From Paraburkholderia sp. (GTDB taxonomy: Bacteria > Pseudomonadota > Gammaproteobacteria > Burkholderiales > Burkholderiaceae): a stretch of DNA of 64,000 nt. The DNA is taken from the NCBI RefSeq assembly GCF_028283785.1, contig NZ_JAPWKB010000019.1, positions 1,260,001-1,324,000 of the forward strand, written 5' to 3'. Below the pieces are notes generated by a model that worked only from the letters and a program-made list of their open reading frames with translations, was not told the origin of the DNA and ran no database searches. Made by a program: the position numbers and the translations under genes. Shown here piece by piece: positions 32,516 to 41,258 of the stretch. How positions within the stretch are numbered: position 1 is the first letter of the stretch; each line of letters opens with the position of its first letter.

Positions 32516-32953
32516 TCAGGTACTTTCCGATGCGCTCGCCATCTCGCCGCTGTGCGGATCGAGTGGATCGCGCATACAGGTGGTTTGCCATGCGGTCGGA
32601 CGCAACGTCTGATTGCCCGTCCTTCGATGCGGCGGCGGCACGTAGGTTTCTGCCGGATCGTCACGGTCCGCGCCGAATATCCGCGAGAAAACTTCGTAGA
32701 CCACGGCATAAACCTGCTGCTGATCGACGAGTCGCGCGGCAACCGGCGACATGCTTCGCTCGTCCGTCAAACGCTGGAAAATTCGCGCAATGTCGGGCAT
32801 CCCGGTTTGCAGTGAATGCGTCAACGTCGCGATGGGCGGCTCTTTCGCGGGCTCGGCCGGGTTATACAGCCCCGTCGTGCCAATCGCGAGCAGCGCCGCG
32901 CAAAGCGCCGCCAGGCCGACGCGCAGCAATGCGGGCAGATGACGTTGTTTCAT
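32516..32953 (-). CDS. Hypothetical exported or membrane-anchored protein
   Basis: 145 aa from ATG 32953. An N-terminal hydrophobic segment (LLRVGLAALCAALLAIGTTGLY) acts as signal peptide or anchor. The remainder holds HSLQTGMPDIARIFQRLTDERSMSPVAARLVDQQQVYAVVYEVFSRIFG and a Pro/Thr-rich end. It is convergent with the LysR gene. The family is not recognised. Confidence 0.6.
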   Translation of the reverse strand: MKQRHLPALLRVGLAALCAALLAIGTTGLYNPAEPAKEPPIATLTHSLQTGMPDIARIFQRLTDERSMSPVAARLVDQQQVYAVVYEVFSRIFGADRDDPAETYVPPPHRRTGNQTLRPTAWQTTCMRDPLDPHSGEMASASEST

Positions 32954-33333
32954 GGTGGCGCTTCTTGAAAGTGGCGTTGCCGGGTGCGGCGCACGCGTGT
33001 TGATCGGGTGGTGCATGTGAGGTTTTATCGGCGCACGACGGCGAAACCTGGTGTTTCGCAAGAATCCGAAAGCAAGCGCGCGAAACCCCGTCCAGCGGGG
33101 CGCTGCGAAAAAAATCAAAAAAATTTCGACGATCGCGGAATAGATCGCGACCTCGTGTGTTTGCCCCTGCATGGAAGCGAGATTCAGCGTCACGAATAAA
33201 CGGATCGCGTAACCAGTCATGCATATGTCGGCCGAATAAAATCATCGAACGACACTGGAATAGAACCCGATCAGCTGTGTTTGCCACGATACACACCCAG
33301 CGATCATCAACCCAACATAGTTAGGATCTCCAA
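32954..33333. other. Intergenic region upstream of the DUF4148 genes
   Basis: 380 bp between divergent genes. CCCCG-TCCAG-CGGGG at about 33085-33100 forms a short hairpin, and an A-rich tract follows (33108-33126). No protein-like frame was seen. It should carry the promoters of both the 145-aa protein gene and the DUF4148 operon. Confidence 0.45.
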
Positions 33334-33684
33334 ATGAAAACCCGCCTCGTAGTTGCACTCGCTGTTATCGCGTCGACTTCGTTTGCTTTCGTCTCGAATG
33401 CGTCGGCGCAGGAAAAGACCCGCGCTGAAGTGCGGCAGGAACTGATCCAGGCCGAGAACAACGGCTCGCGTTTCGTTACGGATACGTCGTATCCGGCCGT
33501 CAATCCGATCTTCGCCCAGCAGGTTGCGCGGCTTCAGCAGCAGAACCAGAGCGGCGAAGGTCCGGCCATGTCGGGTTCGAGCGCAGCGGGAAAGCGGGTT
33601 GCGGATAGCGCGCCGCATGCGTCGAACGGCAACACCGAATGCGTCGGACCGGCCGGATTCTGCGTGCCGTTCTTCGGCAGCTGA
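33334..33684 (+). CDS. DUF4148 domain secreted protein (paralogue 1)
   Basis: 116 aa with a clear Sec signal (KTRLVVALAVIASTSFAFVSNASA) and the DUF4148 core TRAEVRQELIQAENNGSRF...YPAVNPIFAQQVARLQ. It ends CVGPAGFCVPFFGS, with two cysteines seven residues apart, shared with the next gene. An AGGATCTCC site is upstream. It is probably the first gene of an operon with 33750 and 34150. The function of DUF4148 proteins is unknown. Confidence 0.87.
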   Translation: MKTRLVVALAVIASTSFAFVSNASAQEKTRAEVRQELIQAENNGSRFVTDTSYPAVNPIFAQQVARLQQQNQSGEGPAMSGSSAAGKRVADSAPHASNGNTECVGPAGFCVPFFGS

Positions 33685-33749
33685 GCAGGCATTTGAAGCA
33701 TCACCGGATTCACTCCATCGTCATCGTCGAATTTAAAGGTAGACCCATC

Positions 33750-34085
33750 ATGAAGAACATTTTCGTTTGTATCGCTCTTGCCGCAACCGCCCTGGCAACG
33801 CCCGCGATCAGCTTTGCGCAATCGTCCAGCGAACCGGTCACACGCGCTGAAGTGCGCGCCGACCTGGTCCGTGTCGAACAGGCCGGCTACAACGTCTCGC
33901 GCAGCGACGACGCCAACTATCCGGCCGATATCCAGGCCGCCGAAGCAAAGGTCGCAGCACAAGACGACGCAGTCGGCGGGATGCCGCAAAAGGGCACATC
34001 GGAATCGGGTGCTCCGGCCCATGTCACGAAGGACGCGGGCTGCGTCGGCCCGGTCAGCTACTGCACGCTTTACTTCGGCAGCTAG
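33750..34085 (+). CDS. DUF4148 domain secreted protein (paralogue 2)
   Basis: 111 aa from ATG 33750 (AAAGGTAG upstream). Signal peptide ending in SFAQ, then TRAEVRADLVRVEQAGYNVSRSDDANYPADIQAAEAKVA, the family core. It ends CVGPVSYCTLYFGS, nearly the same tail as paralogue 1. The 65-bp gaps on both sides and the shared direction suggest one transcript with the alpha/beta hydrolase. Confidence 0.87.
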   Translation: MKNIFVCIALAATALATPAISFAQSSSEPVTRAEVRADLVRVEQAGYNVSRSDDANYPADIQAAEAKVAAQDDAVGGMPQKGTSESGAPAHVTKDAGCVGPVSYCTLYFGS

Positions 34086-34149
34086 GCCACCGCATCGCAT
34101 TGCATCAGCGCCTCACCCTCGATCAGCATTCTATAAAACGGAGTTTCAG

Positions 34150-34953
34150 ATGAAAGTTTTGCCTCTCGTCGCAGCAGCCTTGTCGTTGTCCGCTTGCGCA
34201 TTCGCCTCCACCGCAGCTCTCGCGCAAGACGCGCAACCGTCTACCGCCACGCACGGTCCCGTCAAGAACATCGTGCTGGTGCATGGCGCGTGGGTCGGCG
34301 GTGCGGGCTGGAAACCGGTCTACGAGATCCTGACGAAAGACGGGTATCACGTCAGCATCGTGCAGGAGCCGTTGACATCGCTCGAAGACGACGTGGCGGC
34401 GACCAATCGCGTGCTCGATCTTCAGACGGGACCGACGATCCTGGTCGGTCACAGCTACGGCGGATCGATCATCACCGAAGCGGGCGAAAACCCGAACGTG
34501 GTCGGACTCGTGTATGTCGCCGCGCATGCACCGGCCGTCGGCGAAAACGAAAGCGCACTGGGCAAGGGCATGCCGAGCGTGACGTCGAAGCAGACAGGCG
34601 CAATCGAGAAAACCGCCGACGGCTACACGTATCTGAATCCGGACGACTACTACAAGGACTTCGCCGCCGATCTTCCCGCGAAGCAGGCGCAATTCGAAGC
34701 GCACGAACAGATGCTGACGGCCGCCAAGGTATTCACCGCGCCGATCACCGCGGCCGCGTGGACGACCAAGCCGAGCTGGGGCATCGTCGCCGCCGACGAC
34801 AAGATCATCAATCCCGATCTCGAACGCTGGTACTACGCCCGTGCGCACAGCCACACCACCGTGCTCCAGGGCGCGAGCCACTCGGTCTACGAATCGCGCC
34901 CGAAAGACGTCGCCGCCGTGATCGAAGCCGCCGCGAAACAGGCGCAAGGTTGA
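34150..34953 (+). CDS. Secreted alpha/beta hydrolase
   Basis: 267 aa. Signal peptide; cleavage after ALA is likely, but LSAC at residues 13-16 could also serve as a lipobox. The fold shows the oxyanion segment VLVHGAWVGGAGWKPV, the nucleophile elbow GHSYGGS (Ser), and GASHSVYES with the probable catalytic His. It resembles the RutD/salicylate esterase-like group of small esterases. It is the third gene after two DUF4148 peptides and is followed by a 10-bp-stem hairpin. The substrate is unknown. Confidence 0.87.
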   Translation: MKVLPLVAAALSLSACAFASTAALAQDAQPSTATHGPVKNIVLVHGAWVGGAGWKPVYEILTKDGYHVSIVQEPLTSLEDDVAATNRVLDLQTGPTILVGHSYGGSIITEAGENPNVVGLVYVAAHAPAVGENESALGKGMPSVTSKQTGAIEKTADGYTYLNPDDYYKDFAADLPAKQAQFEAHEQMLTAAKVFTAPITAAAWTTKPSWGIVAADDKIINPDLERWYYARAHSHTTVLQGASHSVYESRPKDVAAVIEAAAKQAQG

Positions 34954-34964
34954 AACCGGGACAG

Positions 34965-34995
34965 CGCTCGCTGCGCCGCGCCGGTGCAGCGAGCG
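34965..34995. terminator. Hairpin after the alpha/beta hydrolase gene
   Basis: CGCTCGCTGC (34965-34974) and GCAGCGAGCG (34986-34995) form a perfect 10-bp stem, loop 11 nt, 12 bp past the stop codon. No U tract follows. Confidence 0.55.
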
Positions 34996-35027
34996 TCAAC
35001 TCGCGTACGTTAGTCTCGAACTTGATC

Positions 35028-35044
35028 GATAAGATTTTCTTATC
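35028..35044. promoter_or_regulatory. GATAAG palindrome upstream of ubiD
   Basis: GATAAG-ATTTT-CTTATC is a perfect inverted repeat, about 87 bp upstream of the ubiD start, in an AT-rich patch that contrasts with the surroundings. It is a candidate operator or promoter element for the ubiD-ubiX operon. The regulator is not known. Confidence 0.45.
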
Positions 35045-35130
35045 TAAAACGTGCCTTTCCATTGATTGATTCGACCCCTCGAAAAGCGTCAAATGCTGCC
35101 AATGCTTAACGATCGAGGGATGCGAACACC

Positions 35131-36699
35131 ATGAACAAGCGAACCGAAGCCCAACATTTAATCCGTGCAGCCGGGCAGGGCGAAGTGTGCGACCTGCGCT
35201 CCGCGCTGGACCGTTTGGCGAACTATCCGGGCCAGTTGCTCGAAACATCGCACGAAGTCGATCCGAACGCGGAACTGGCGGGCGTGTACAAGCGGATCGG
35301 CGCGGGCGGCACGGTCGAACGTCCGACGCGTCTCGGCCCAGCCATGATGTTCAACACGCTGAAGGGTTATCCGGACAGTCGCGTGCTGGTCGGTTTGATG
35401 GCGAGCCGCAAGCGTGTCGGTTTGCTGCTCGAAGCGGAACCGTCGCGTTTGACGCAGCGGATGGCCGATGCCGTCAGGAACGCGATTGCGCCAGTGACGA
35501 TCAGCGGCGACGTGCCGTGCCAGGAAGTCGTGCATCTCGCGAGCGATCCCGGTTTCGATCTGCGCACGCTGATTCCCGCGCCGACCAATACCGAGGGCGA
35601 CGCAGGTCCGTTTCTATGTCTTGGCCTCGTACTTGGTACCGATCCGGACGAAGGCCACTCGGACGTGACGATTCATCGTTTGTGCGTGCAAGGCCGTGAC
35701 GAACTGTCGATCTTCTTCGCGCCGGGTCGTCATATCGATGCGTTTCGCCAGAAGGCCGAAGCGCGCGGCGAAGCGTTGCCGGTATCGATCAACATGGGCC
35801 TCGATCCGGCAATCCATATTGGCGCCTGTTTCGAAGCGCCGACCACGCCGTTCGGTTTCGACGAGCTGTCGATCGCGGGAGGCTTGCGCGGCAAGCCGGT
35901 CGAACTGGTGGATTGCGTGAGCGTCGCGCAGAAGTCGATTGCGCGCGCTGAGATCGTGATCGAAGGCGAAATCCTGCCGAACGTGCGCGTCGTTGAAGAT
36001 CAGAATACGAACACCGGTCACGCGATGCCGGAGTTTCCCGGCTATAACGGCCCGGCGAATCCGTCGCTGCCGGTAATCAAGGTCAAGGCCGTCACGATGC
36101 GTCGCGGCGCGATCATGCAAACGCTGGTCGGTCCGGGCGAAGAACACACGAACCTCGCCGGCATTCCGACCGAAGCGAGCATCTACAACGCGCTGCAGGA
36201 CGCGATGCCAGGCTTCGCGACGCAGGTCTATGCGCACACCGCAGGCGGCGGCAAGCTGCTCGCCGTGATCCAGGTGAACAAGAAAAACGCCTTCGACGAC
36301 GGCCGTGCGCGTCAGGCCGCGATCATCGCGCTCGGCGTGTATTCGGAATTGAAGCATGTGGTGCTGGTCGATGGCGACGTCGATCCGTTCGACAGCGACG
36401 ACGTGTTGTGGGCGATGACCACGCGCTTTCAAGGCGATGTGTCGACGATGTTTCTACCGAAGATCAACGGACACGTGCTCGATCCGTCGCAAACGCCGGA
36501 CTTCAATCCGGCGTTGCCGGCGAAGGGCGTCACGTGCAAGACCGTGTTCGATTGCACCGCGCCGTTCCACATGCGCGCCGAATTCGAACGGGCGAAGTTC
36601 CGCGACGTCGATCCGCGTCCGTATGCGCCCGGCATGTTCGACGACAGCGAGTTCGACACGCCGGTCGCAGCCACACGCAGCGAGGCCGATCATGACTAA
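35131..36699 (+). CDS. ubiD: UbiD family decarboxylase
   Basis: 522 aa, prenylated-FMN-dependent (de)carboxylase. The family core is visible: NMGLDPAIHIGACFEAPTTPFGFDELSIAGGLRGKPVEL, EIVIEGEILPN (catalytic Glu region) and EFPGYNGPANPSLPVIKVKAV. The length and the full set suggest the large C subunit of vanillate/4-hydroxybenzoate decarboxylase-type enzymes. It overlaps ubiX by 8 bp, and ubiX makes its cofactor. The small third (D) subunit gene of vdcBCD/shdBCD-type clusters is not present. The iron alcohol dehydrogenase that follows may act on the product. Confidence 0.92.
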   Translation: MNKRTEAQHLIRAAGQGEVCDLRSALDRLANYPGQLLETSHEVDPNAELAGVYKRIGAGGTVERPTRLGPAMMFNTLKGYPDSRVLVGLMASRKRVGLLLEAEPSRLTQRMADAVRNAIAPVTISGDVPCQEVVHLASDPGFDLRTLIPAPTNTEGDAGPFLCLGLVLGTDPDEGHSDVTIHRLCVQGRDELSIFFAPGRHIDAFRQKAEARGEALPVSINMGLDPAIHIGACFEAPTTPFGFDELSIAGGLRGKPVELVDCVSVAQKSIARAEIVIEGEILPNVRVVEDQNTNTGHAMPEFPGYNGPANPSLPVIKVKAVTMRRGAIMQTLVGPGEEHTNLAGIPTEASIYNALQDAMPGFATQVYAHTAGGGKLLAVIQVNKKNAFDDGRARQAAIIALGVYSELKHVVLVDGDVDPFDSDDVLWAMTTRFQGDVSTMFLPKINGHVLDPSQTPDFNPALPAKGVTCKTVFDCTAPFHMRAEFERAKFRDVDPRPYAPGMFDDSEFDTPVAATRSEADHD

Positions 36700-37285
36700 G
36701 CGCGCATTGAATGGCCGTCGTCGTTTGATCGTCGGCGTGACGGGCGCGACCGGCATCATCTACGCAGAGCGCACGTTGCGTCTGCTGCGCGAGATGGAAG
36801 TGGAAACGCATCTGGTGATGTCGAAGGCCGCGGAACTGACGCGCGAGTACGAATCGGATTTATCGCGCGATGCTATGCATGGTCTTGCCGATTACGTGCA
36901 TCCGATCGGCGACGTGGGCGCGTGCATTTCATCGGGATCGTTTCGCACGCTGGGCATGCTGGTCGTGCCGTGCTCGATGCGCACGGTCGGCGAGATTGCA
37001 TCGGGCGTCACCAGCACCTTGCTGACCCGTGCTGCCGACGTCGTGCTCAAGGAGCGTTTGCCGCTGGTGTTGATGGCGCGCGAAACGCCGCTGAACCTGA
37101 TCCATCTGCGCAATATGACTACCGTGACGGAAGCCGGCGCGATCGTGTTTCCGCCCGTGCCCGCGTTCTACGCAAGGCCGAAAACGCTCGAAGAGATGGT
37201 CGATCATTCGGTGAGCCGCGCGCTCGATCAGTTCGGTTTGGATACGGAACGGATCGAAGCGTGGCGCAGCACGGATTGCGAGTGA
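36692..37285 (+). CDS. ubiX: UbiX family flavin prenyltransferase
   Basis: 197 aa from ATG 36692, inside the end of ubiD. N-terminal RRLIVGVTGATGIIYAERTLRLLRE binds FMN; GDVGACISSGSFRTLGMLVVPCSMRTVGEIASG and RLPLVLMARETPLNLIHLRNM are signature segments. It joins a dimethylallyl group to FMN to give the UbiD cofactor. The translational coupling with ubiD supports a dedicated maturase function. Confidence 0.93.
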   Translation: MTKRALNGRRRLIVGVTGATGIIYAERTLRLLREMEVETHLVMSKAAELTREYESDLSRDAMHGLADYVHPIGDVGACISSGSFRTLGMLVVPCSMRTVGEIASGVTSTLLTRAADVVLKERLPLVLMARETPLNLIHLRNMTTVTEAGAIVFPPVPAFYARPKTLEEMVDHSVSRALDQFGLDTERIEAWRSTDCE

Positions 37286-37399
37286 CCGGGCGCATGCCGC
37301 GCAAACCTGTACTATGATTTTCCGCAGTCGCGGCCGCGATGGAGACAACGCATTGACGCCGCGTGTGCTGACACATCATAAGAAGGATGAGGCATTCGC

Positions 37400-38563
37400 A
37401 TGATGAACCCGTTTCGTTTTCAGACCGTCCCGACACTGGTTGTCGAATATGGCGTGGCACGGCGGCTCGGCCGTCTGCTGCGCGAGCAGTATCCGACACT
37501 GACACGACTGTGCGTCGTCACCGATGGTTTCCTGCATCGCAGCGGCCTGCTGAATCCCGCGCTCGCCGATCTCGCCGAAAACGGCTGGCAAGCCACCGTC
37601 ATCGACGATGTGATCGCCGACCCGCCCGAGCAAGTGGTTCTCGACGCGACACGTCGCGCCAAAGAAGTCGACGCGCAGATCGTGCTGGGTCTGGGCGGCG
37701 GATCGTCGATGGACGTTGCGAAACTGCTCGCCGTTCTCATCGCGCAGGACGAACAGCCGTTGACGGCGATGTACGGCGTCAACCAGGTGAAAGTAGGGCG
37801 TCTGCCGCTGGTGCAGATGCCGACCACGGCAGGCACGGGTTCGGAAGTCACCGCCGTGTCGATCGTCACGGTGAGCGAAGCGAAAAAGATGGGCGTGGTC
37901 GCGCCGCAACTGGTCGCGGATCTGGCGATTCTCGACGCGGAGCTCACGCTCGGTCTGCCGAAGGCCGCGACCGCCGCAACCGGCATCGACGCGATGGTTC
38001 ATGCGATCGAGGCATACACATCGGCGCGGTTGAAAAATCCGGTCTCCGACATGCTGGCCGTCAAGGCGCTCGAGTTGTTGTCGCGCAACCTGTTGACGGC
38101 GTGCGAAAACGGTCAGGATCGGGCCGCGCGCGAAGCGATGCTGCTCGGCGCGACGTTCGCGGGTCAGGCATTCGCCAATTCGCCGGTGGCCGCCGTGCAT
38201 GCGCTGGCTTATCCGATCGGCGGGATTTATCACGTGCCGCATGGCTTGTCGAACGCGCTCGTGTTGCCGCATGTGTTGCGCTTCAATGCGCAGGCGGTGG
38301 CGAATCTGTATGCGGAGCTCGCGGATGTGATCGTGCCGTCGGCGACGGGCAGCGTAGAAAGCCGCACGCAAGCGCTGATCGCGCAGGTGGAAGCGTTGAT
38401 CGCCGCAACGGGTATTCCAGCGACGCTGCGCGAGGTTGGTATCGAGCGTGACGGTTTGGCGCGGATGGCTTGCGACGCGATGTTGCAGACGCGGCTGCTG
38501 GTGAACAATCCGTGTCCGGTGACCGAAGCGGACGCGTTGGCGATTTACACGGCGGCGTTTTGA
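37400..38563 (+). CDS. Iron-containing alcohol dehydrogenase
   Basis: 387 aa. NAD-binding GGGSSMDVAKLLAVL and PTTAGTGSEVTAVSIVT; iron ligands in TGIDAMVHAIEAYTS (Asp, His) and AVHALAYPIGGIYHVPHGLSNALVLPHVL (two His). AAGAAGGA precedes ATG 37400; ATG 37403 is equally possible. It lies 114 bp after ubiX on the same strand and may be part of the same catabolic operon. Substrates in this family range from butanol to maleylacetate and lactaldehyde; the choice here is open. Confidence 0.92.
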   Translation: MMNPFRFQTVPTLVVEYGVARRLGRLLREQYPTLTRLCVVTDGFLHRSGLLNPALADLAENGWQATVIDDVIADPPEQVVLDATRRAKEVDAQIVLGLGGGSSMDVAKLLAVLIAQDEQPLTAMYGVNQVKVGRLPLVQMPTTAGTGSEVTAVSIVTVSEAKKMGVVAPQLVADLAILDAELTLGLPKAATAATGIDAMVHAIEAYTSARLKNPVSDMLAVKALELLSRNLLTACENGQDRAAREAMLLGATFAGQAFANSPVAAVHALAYPIGGIYHVPHGLSNALVLPHVLRFNAQAVANLYAELADVIVPSATGSVESRTQALIAQVEALIAATGIPATLREVGIERDGLARMACDAMLQTRLLVNNPCPVTEADALAIYTAAF

Positions 38564-38944
38564 ATGTGGCGTGTCGATTGATGCTGAAGGCGGCTGACGG
38601 GTTTGAGGTCGGCTGCCTTTGGTCTGAATCGGTTGTCGCGTGGGGTGTGAGGCGGGTTTGGATGGGTTTTTCTCGCGTGTTTTTCGTAGTTAACATAAGA
38701 TAAATTAGCGCATTTTTATCTTGTTGTGGATAAGGTGCGATGTGCGGCCCAATCGCGTCGAGCCTGGCCCGACTGTCGCGTTTCCGCCTCGGTTCACCGC
38801 CCGCTACGTCGCCGAGCGCACACATCGGCGCACAAACGTCCGTGTTGTCGCACAAAAGCGAATCTATGGCGAAATCTGCGCGGCCGTCGCCATGATGATA
38901 TGTGCAGCACCGGCAACCACAACAACTGCGAGCGATCCATCTAC
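38564..38944. promoter_or_regulatory. Intergenic region with a perfect 8-bp inverted repeat
   Basis: 381 bp. AAGATAAA (38697-38704) and TTTATCTT (38715-38722) form a perfect inverted repeat with a 10-bp spacer, within an AT-rich patch (38690-38725). It may be an operator for the glycosyltransferase gene or a weak terminator of the dehydrogenase gene. No further gene is apparent; open frames upstream of the glycosyltransferase start lack protein character. Confidence 0.45.
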
Positions 38945-40141
38945 ATGCGTGTTCTTTTCGTCGTCGGCAACCTTGGGGACTATCACGTACCGCGATACGA
39001 GGCGCTGGCACGCCTTGCGGCCAGTCGCGGCCACGAGGTGTCGCTGATCGAAATCTATGGCAAATCCGGCGTCTACGCGTTTCCGCAGGAACGCCGGGCG
39101 GCGTTCTTCGGCGCGCGTCCGAGAATGTCGACGACCTTGCTTGACGACGCCGCCGAAGGCGACGGCCACACCGTGCATATCTGCCTGCGCCTGATCGAGG
39201 CAGTGCGCGAATTCGATCCGCAAGTGGTCGTCACGCTGGGCTACAACACCAACTATTCGGTGATTCTGTGCGCGATGCGGCTGCTTACTCGGCGCTTTTT
39301 CCTGATGTACATGTCGGATTCGAAAGCCGACGACGGCAAGCGCTACACGCTGAAAGAACGCCTCAAACGGCTGCTGGTCGCGCGTTTCGACGCCGCGCTG
39401 GTAGCGGGTGAAAAGCATCGGCAGTATGCGAAATCGCTCGGGATTCCGCTGTCGCGTTCGCGGATCGGTTTCGACGTGATCGATGTCGATTATTTCGCGC
39501 AGAAAGCCCTTCACGCGCGCGCCGAAGCCGCCGACGTCCGCGCGCGTTTCGGGCTGCCGCAGCGCTATATGCTGTGCGTCAGCCGCTTCGTGCCGCGCAA
39601 GAATATCCATCTGCTGATCGACGCCTATGCGCGCTCGGGCGTGCGGAATTCGGGTGTGTCGCTGGTGCTGGTCGGGCAAGGTCCGTCCGAAGCGCAGCTT
39701 CGCGAACAGATCGAAAAACTCGGCCTCGAATCCAGCATCGTGATCCTGCAGTCGATCCCGAACCAGCACATGCCCAACCTCTATGCGCTCGCCGAATTCC
39801 TCGTGCTCGCGAGCGATTTCGATCAATGGGGTCTGTGCGTCAGCGAAGCCTACGCGGCCGGTCGGCCGGCGATCGTCACCCGCACCTGCGGCGTCGCGAA
39901 CGAGGTCGTGCTCGACGGCGTTAACGGCTATATCGTCGAACCCGGCGACGTCCCTGCTCTCGCCGAACGCATCCAGCGCCTCGCCATCGACCGCGACACC
40001 CGCGAACGTTTCGCCGCCAATGCCGCAGCGACCAGCGCTCGCTGGACGCCCACCGTATTCGCGACGAACACGCTCGACCTGGCCGAAACGATGGTCGCAT
40101 CGGCCGACCCGGTGGCGCAGACGCGCGTAAAAATGCGCTGA
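38945..40141 (+). CDS. Glycosyltransferase family 4 protein
   Basis: 398 aa from ATG 38945. GT-B fold: N-terminal RVLFVVGNLGDYHVPRYEALARLAASRG, then a C-terminal donor domain with MLCVSRFVPRKNIHLLIDAYARS, VLVGQGPSEAQLREQIEKLGL and the E-x7-E motif region (SEAYAAGRPAIVTRTCGVANEV). It is likely to transfer a sugar from a nucleotide donor to a surface polysaccharide or secondary metabolite. It is not in a polysaccharide cluster; its only neighbour is the convergent FemAB-like gene. Confidence 0.9.
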   Translation: MRVLFVVGNLGDYHVPRYEALARLAASRGHEVSLIEIYGKSGVYAFPQERRAAFFGARPRMSTTLLDDAAEGDGHTVHICLRLIEAVREFDPQVVVTLGYNTNYSVILCAMRLLTRRFFLMYMSDSKADDGKRYTLKERLKRLLVARFDAALVAGEKHRQYAKSLGIPLSRSRIGFDVIDVDYFAQKALHARAEAADVRARFGLPQRYMLCVSRFVPRKNIHLLIDAYARSGVRNSGVSLVLVGQGPSEAQLREQIEKLGLESSIVILQSIPNQHMPNLYALAEFLVLASDFDQWGLCVSEAYAAGRPAIVTRTCGVANEVVLDGVNGYIVEPGDVPALAERIQRLAIDRDTRERFAANAAATSARWTPTVFATNTLDLAETMVASADPVAQTRVKMR

Positions 40142-40176
40142 AAAACGCGGGTTTTTTGACGATCCGCGTTCGACGC

Positions 40177-40221
40177 GCGGTCCGGCCGGTTCCGGACTGC
40201 ATCCGGAACCGGCCGGACCGC
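40177..40221. terminator. Bidirectional terminator with a perfect 20-bp stem
   Basis: Arms 40177-40196 and 40202-40221 are exactly complementary over 20 bp (GCGGTCCGGCCGGTTCCGGA) with loop CTGCA. It sits between the convergent glycosyltransferase and FemAB-like genes and touches the stop codon of the latter. It is the strongest hairpin seen outside the composite repeats. Confidence 0.75.
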
Positions 40222-41258
40222 TACAGATGCGGCGCGAACACGATGCCCGATTTCGGCGCAACGCGCCGCTTCAGGATCCGCGCGACCGAGTACGTCGTAC
40301 TCAGGCGTTCTACTCCGAGCCGCTGTGTCAGCGTGCCGCCGAATCCCTTCAGGAAATTGAATGTCGACGGGCTCGAAAAGCCGTCGAAATCGAACGTCAG
40401 CTTGCGTTCCAGCGACCGCTGGATCGCGGTCCACAACAGCAGGCTGATCGATCCGCCGTGCGCGTCGTGCGCGCGCGTGGACAGCAGATAGTGCATCGCG
40501 TGCTGATCCCACACCACGCCGATTGCGGCGACCAGACGCCCGTTCGGACCATAGGCGCCAAGCAGATGCCCTGCTTCCCGCTCGACGAACGCGTTCACCA
40601 GCTGCCGCATCAGCACCGTGCCGTATGCGTTGGTCCGCGAGCGCGTTGCGAGATTGGACTCGTAAAACGCGAGGAATTCGGCGGGCGTGGCGATCGGCGC
40701 GATCATCAACTGCTTGTCCGCGCCACGGATCACGTTGCGGGTTTTGCTGTCGAGTTTCGCCCACGCGTCGGCAACCGAGCAATGTCCGGGAATGCGGAAC
40801 GTGTAGCGCGCCGACACCGTAAAACCGTTCAGCGCAAACGCCAGCGCATCTTCGACGCGCGGATCGAACACCTGAAAAAAGCTGTCGCAGTGAGGTAACT
40901 GTTCGATCAGTTGCGCGGTCAGATCGCGCCGATGATGCGCTTCGCGCGCGTCGCCGAAGCCGGTCGATCTGATGACGGGACCGAGCGTGCGCGTGAGCGG
41001 CGGCAATTGCGAAATGCGCCAGAGCCCCATCCGCGCGACGTAATACGGCATTTCGGCGATCACGGTCTGGTTTCGTCGCACCGTCGCAAGCCGCCATTCG
41101 CCGGCCGTCGCGATATCGAGCCACCAGTGTTCGTGGAAGATCGAGTGCGCGGCATCCACCGCGCCCTTCTCTATCGTTGTCAACCCCGTGGACAGCACTT
41201 CAGGACGATCCTTTGCGCGCATTTCGGGCGGCAAGGCACGTTCTTGTACGGACGGCAT
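40221..41258 (-). CDS. FemAB/GNAT-like acyltransferase
   Basis: 345 aa. Two GNAT-like halves: HEHWWLDIATAGEWRLATVRRNQTVIAEMPYYV near the N-terminus, and in the second half the CelD/BioF2-type segment LGAYGPNGRLVAAIGVVWDQHAMHYLLSTRAHDAHGG followed by FDFDGFSSPSTFNFLKGFGG. These match the acetyltransf_6/FemAB-like superfamily used in exopolysaccharide modification and peptidoglycan synthesis. Its 3' end faces the GT4 gene; a joint role in modifying a glycan is inference. Confidence 0.8.
   Translation of the reverse strand: MPSVQERALPPEMRAKDRPEVLSTGLTTIEKGAVDAAHSIFHEHWWLDIATAGEWRLATVRRNQTVIAEMPYYVARMGLWRISQLPPLTRTLGPVIRSTGFGDAREAHHRRDLTAQLIEQLPHCDSFFQVFDPRVEDALAFALNGFTVSARYTFRIPGHCSVADAWAKLDSKTRNVIRGADKQLMIAPIATPAEFLAFYESNLATRSRTNAYGTVLMRQLVNAFVEREAGHLLGAYGPNGRLVAAIGVVWDQHAMHYLLSTRAHDAHGGSISLLLWTAIQRSLERKLTFDFDGFSSPSTFNFLKGFGGTLTQRLGVERLSTTYSVARILKRRVAPKSGIVFAPHL

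Noticed and set aside
38726..38944. N-terminal extension of the glycosyltransferase
   Set aside because: The 73 extra codons lack a conserved fold; the GT-B N-terminal strand begins exactly at ATG 38945.
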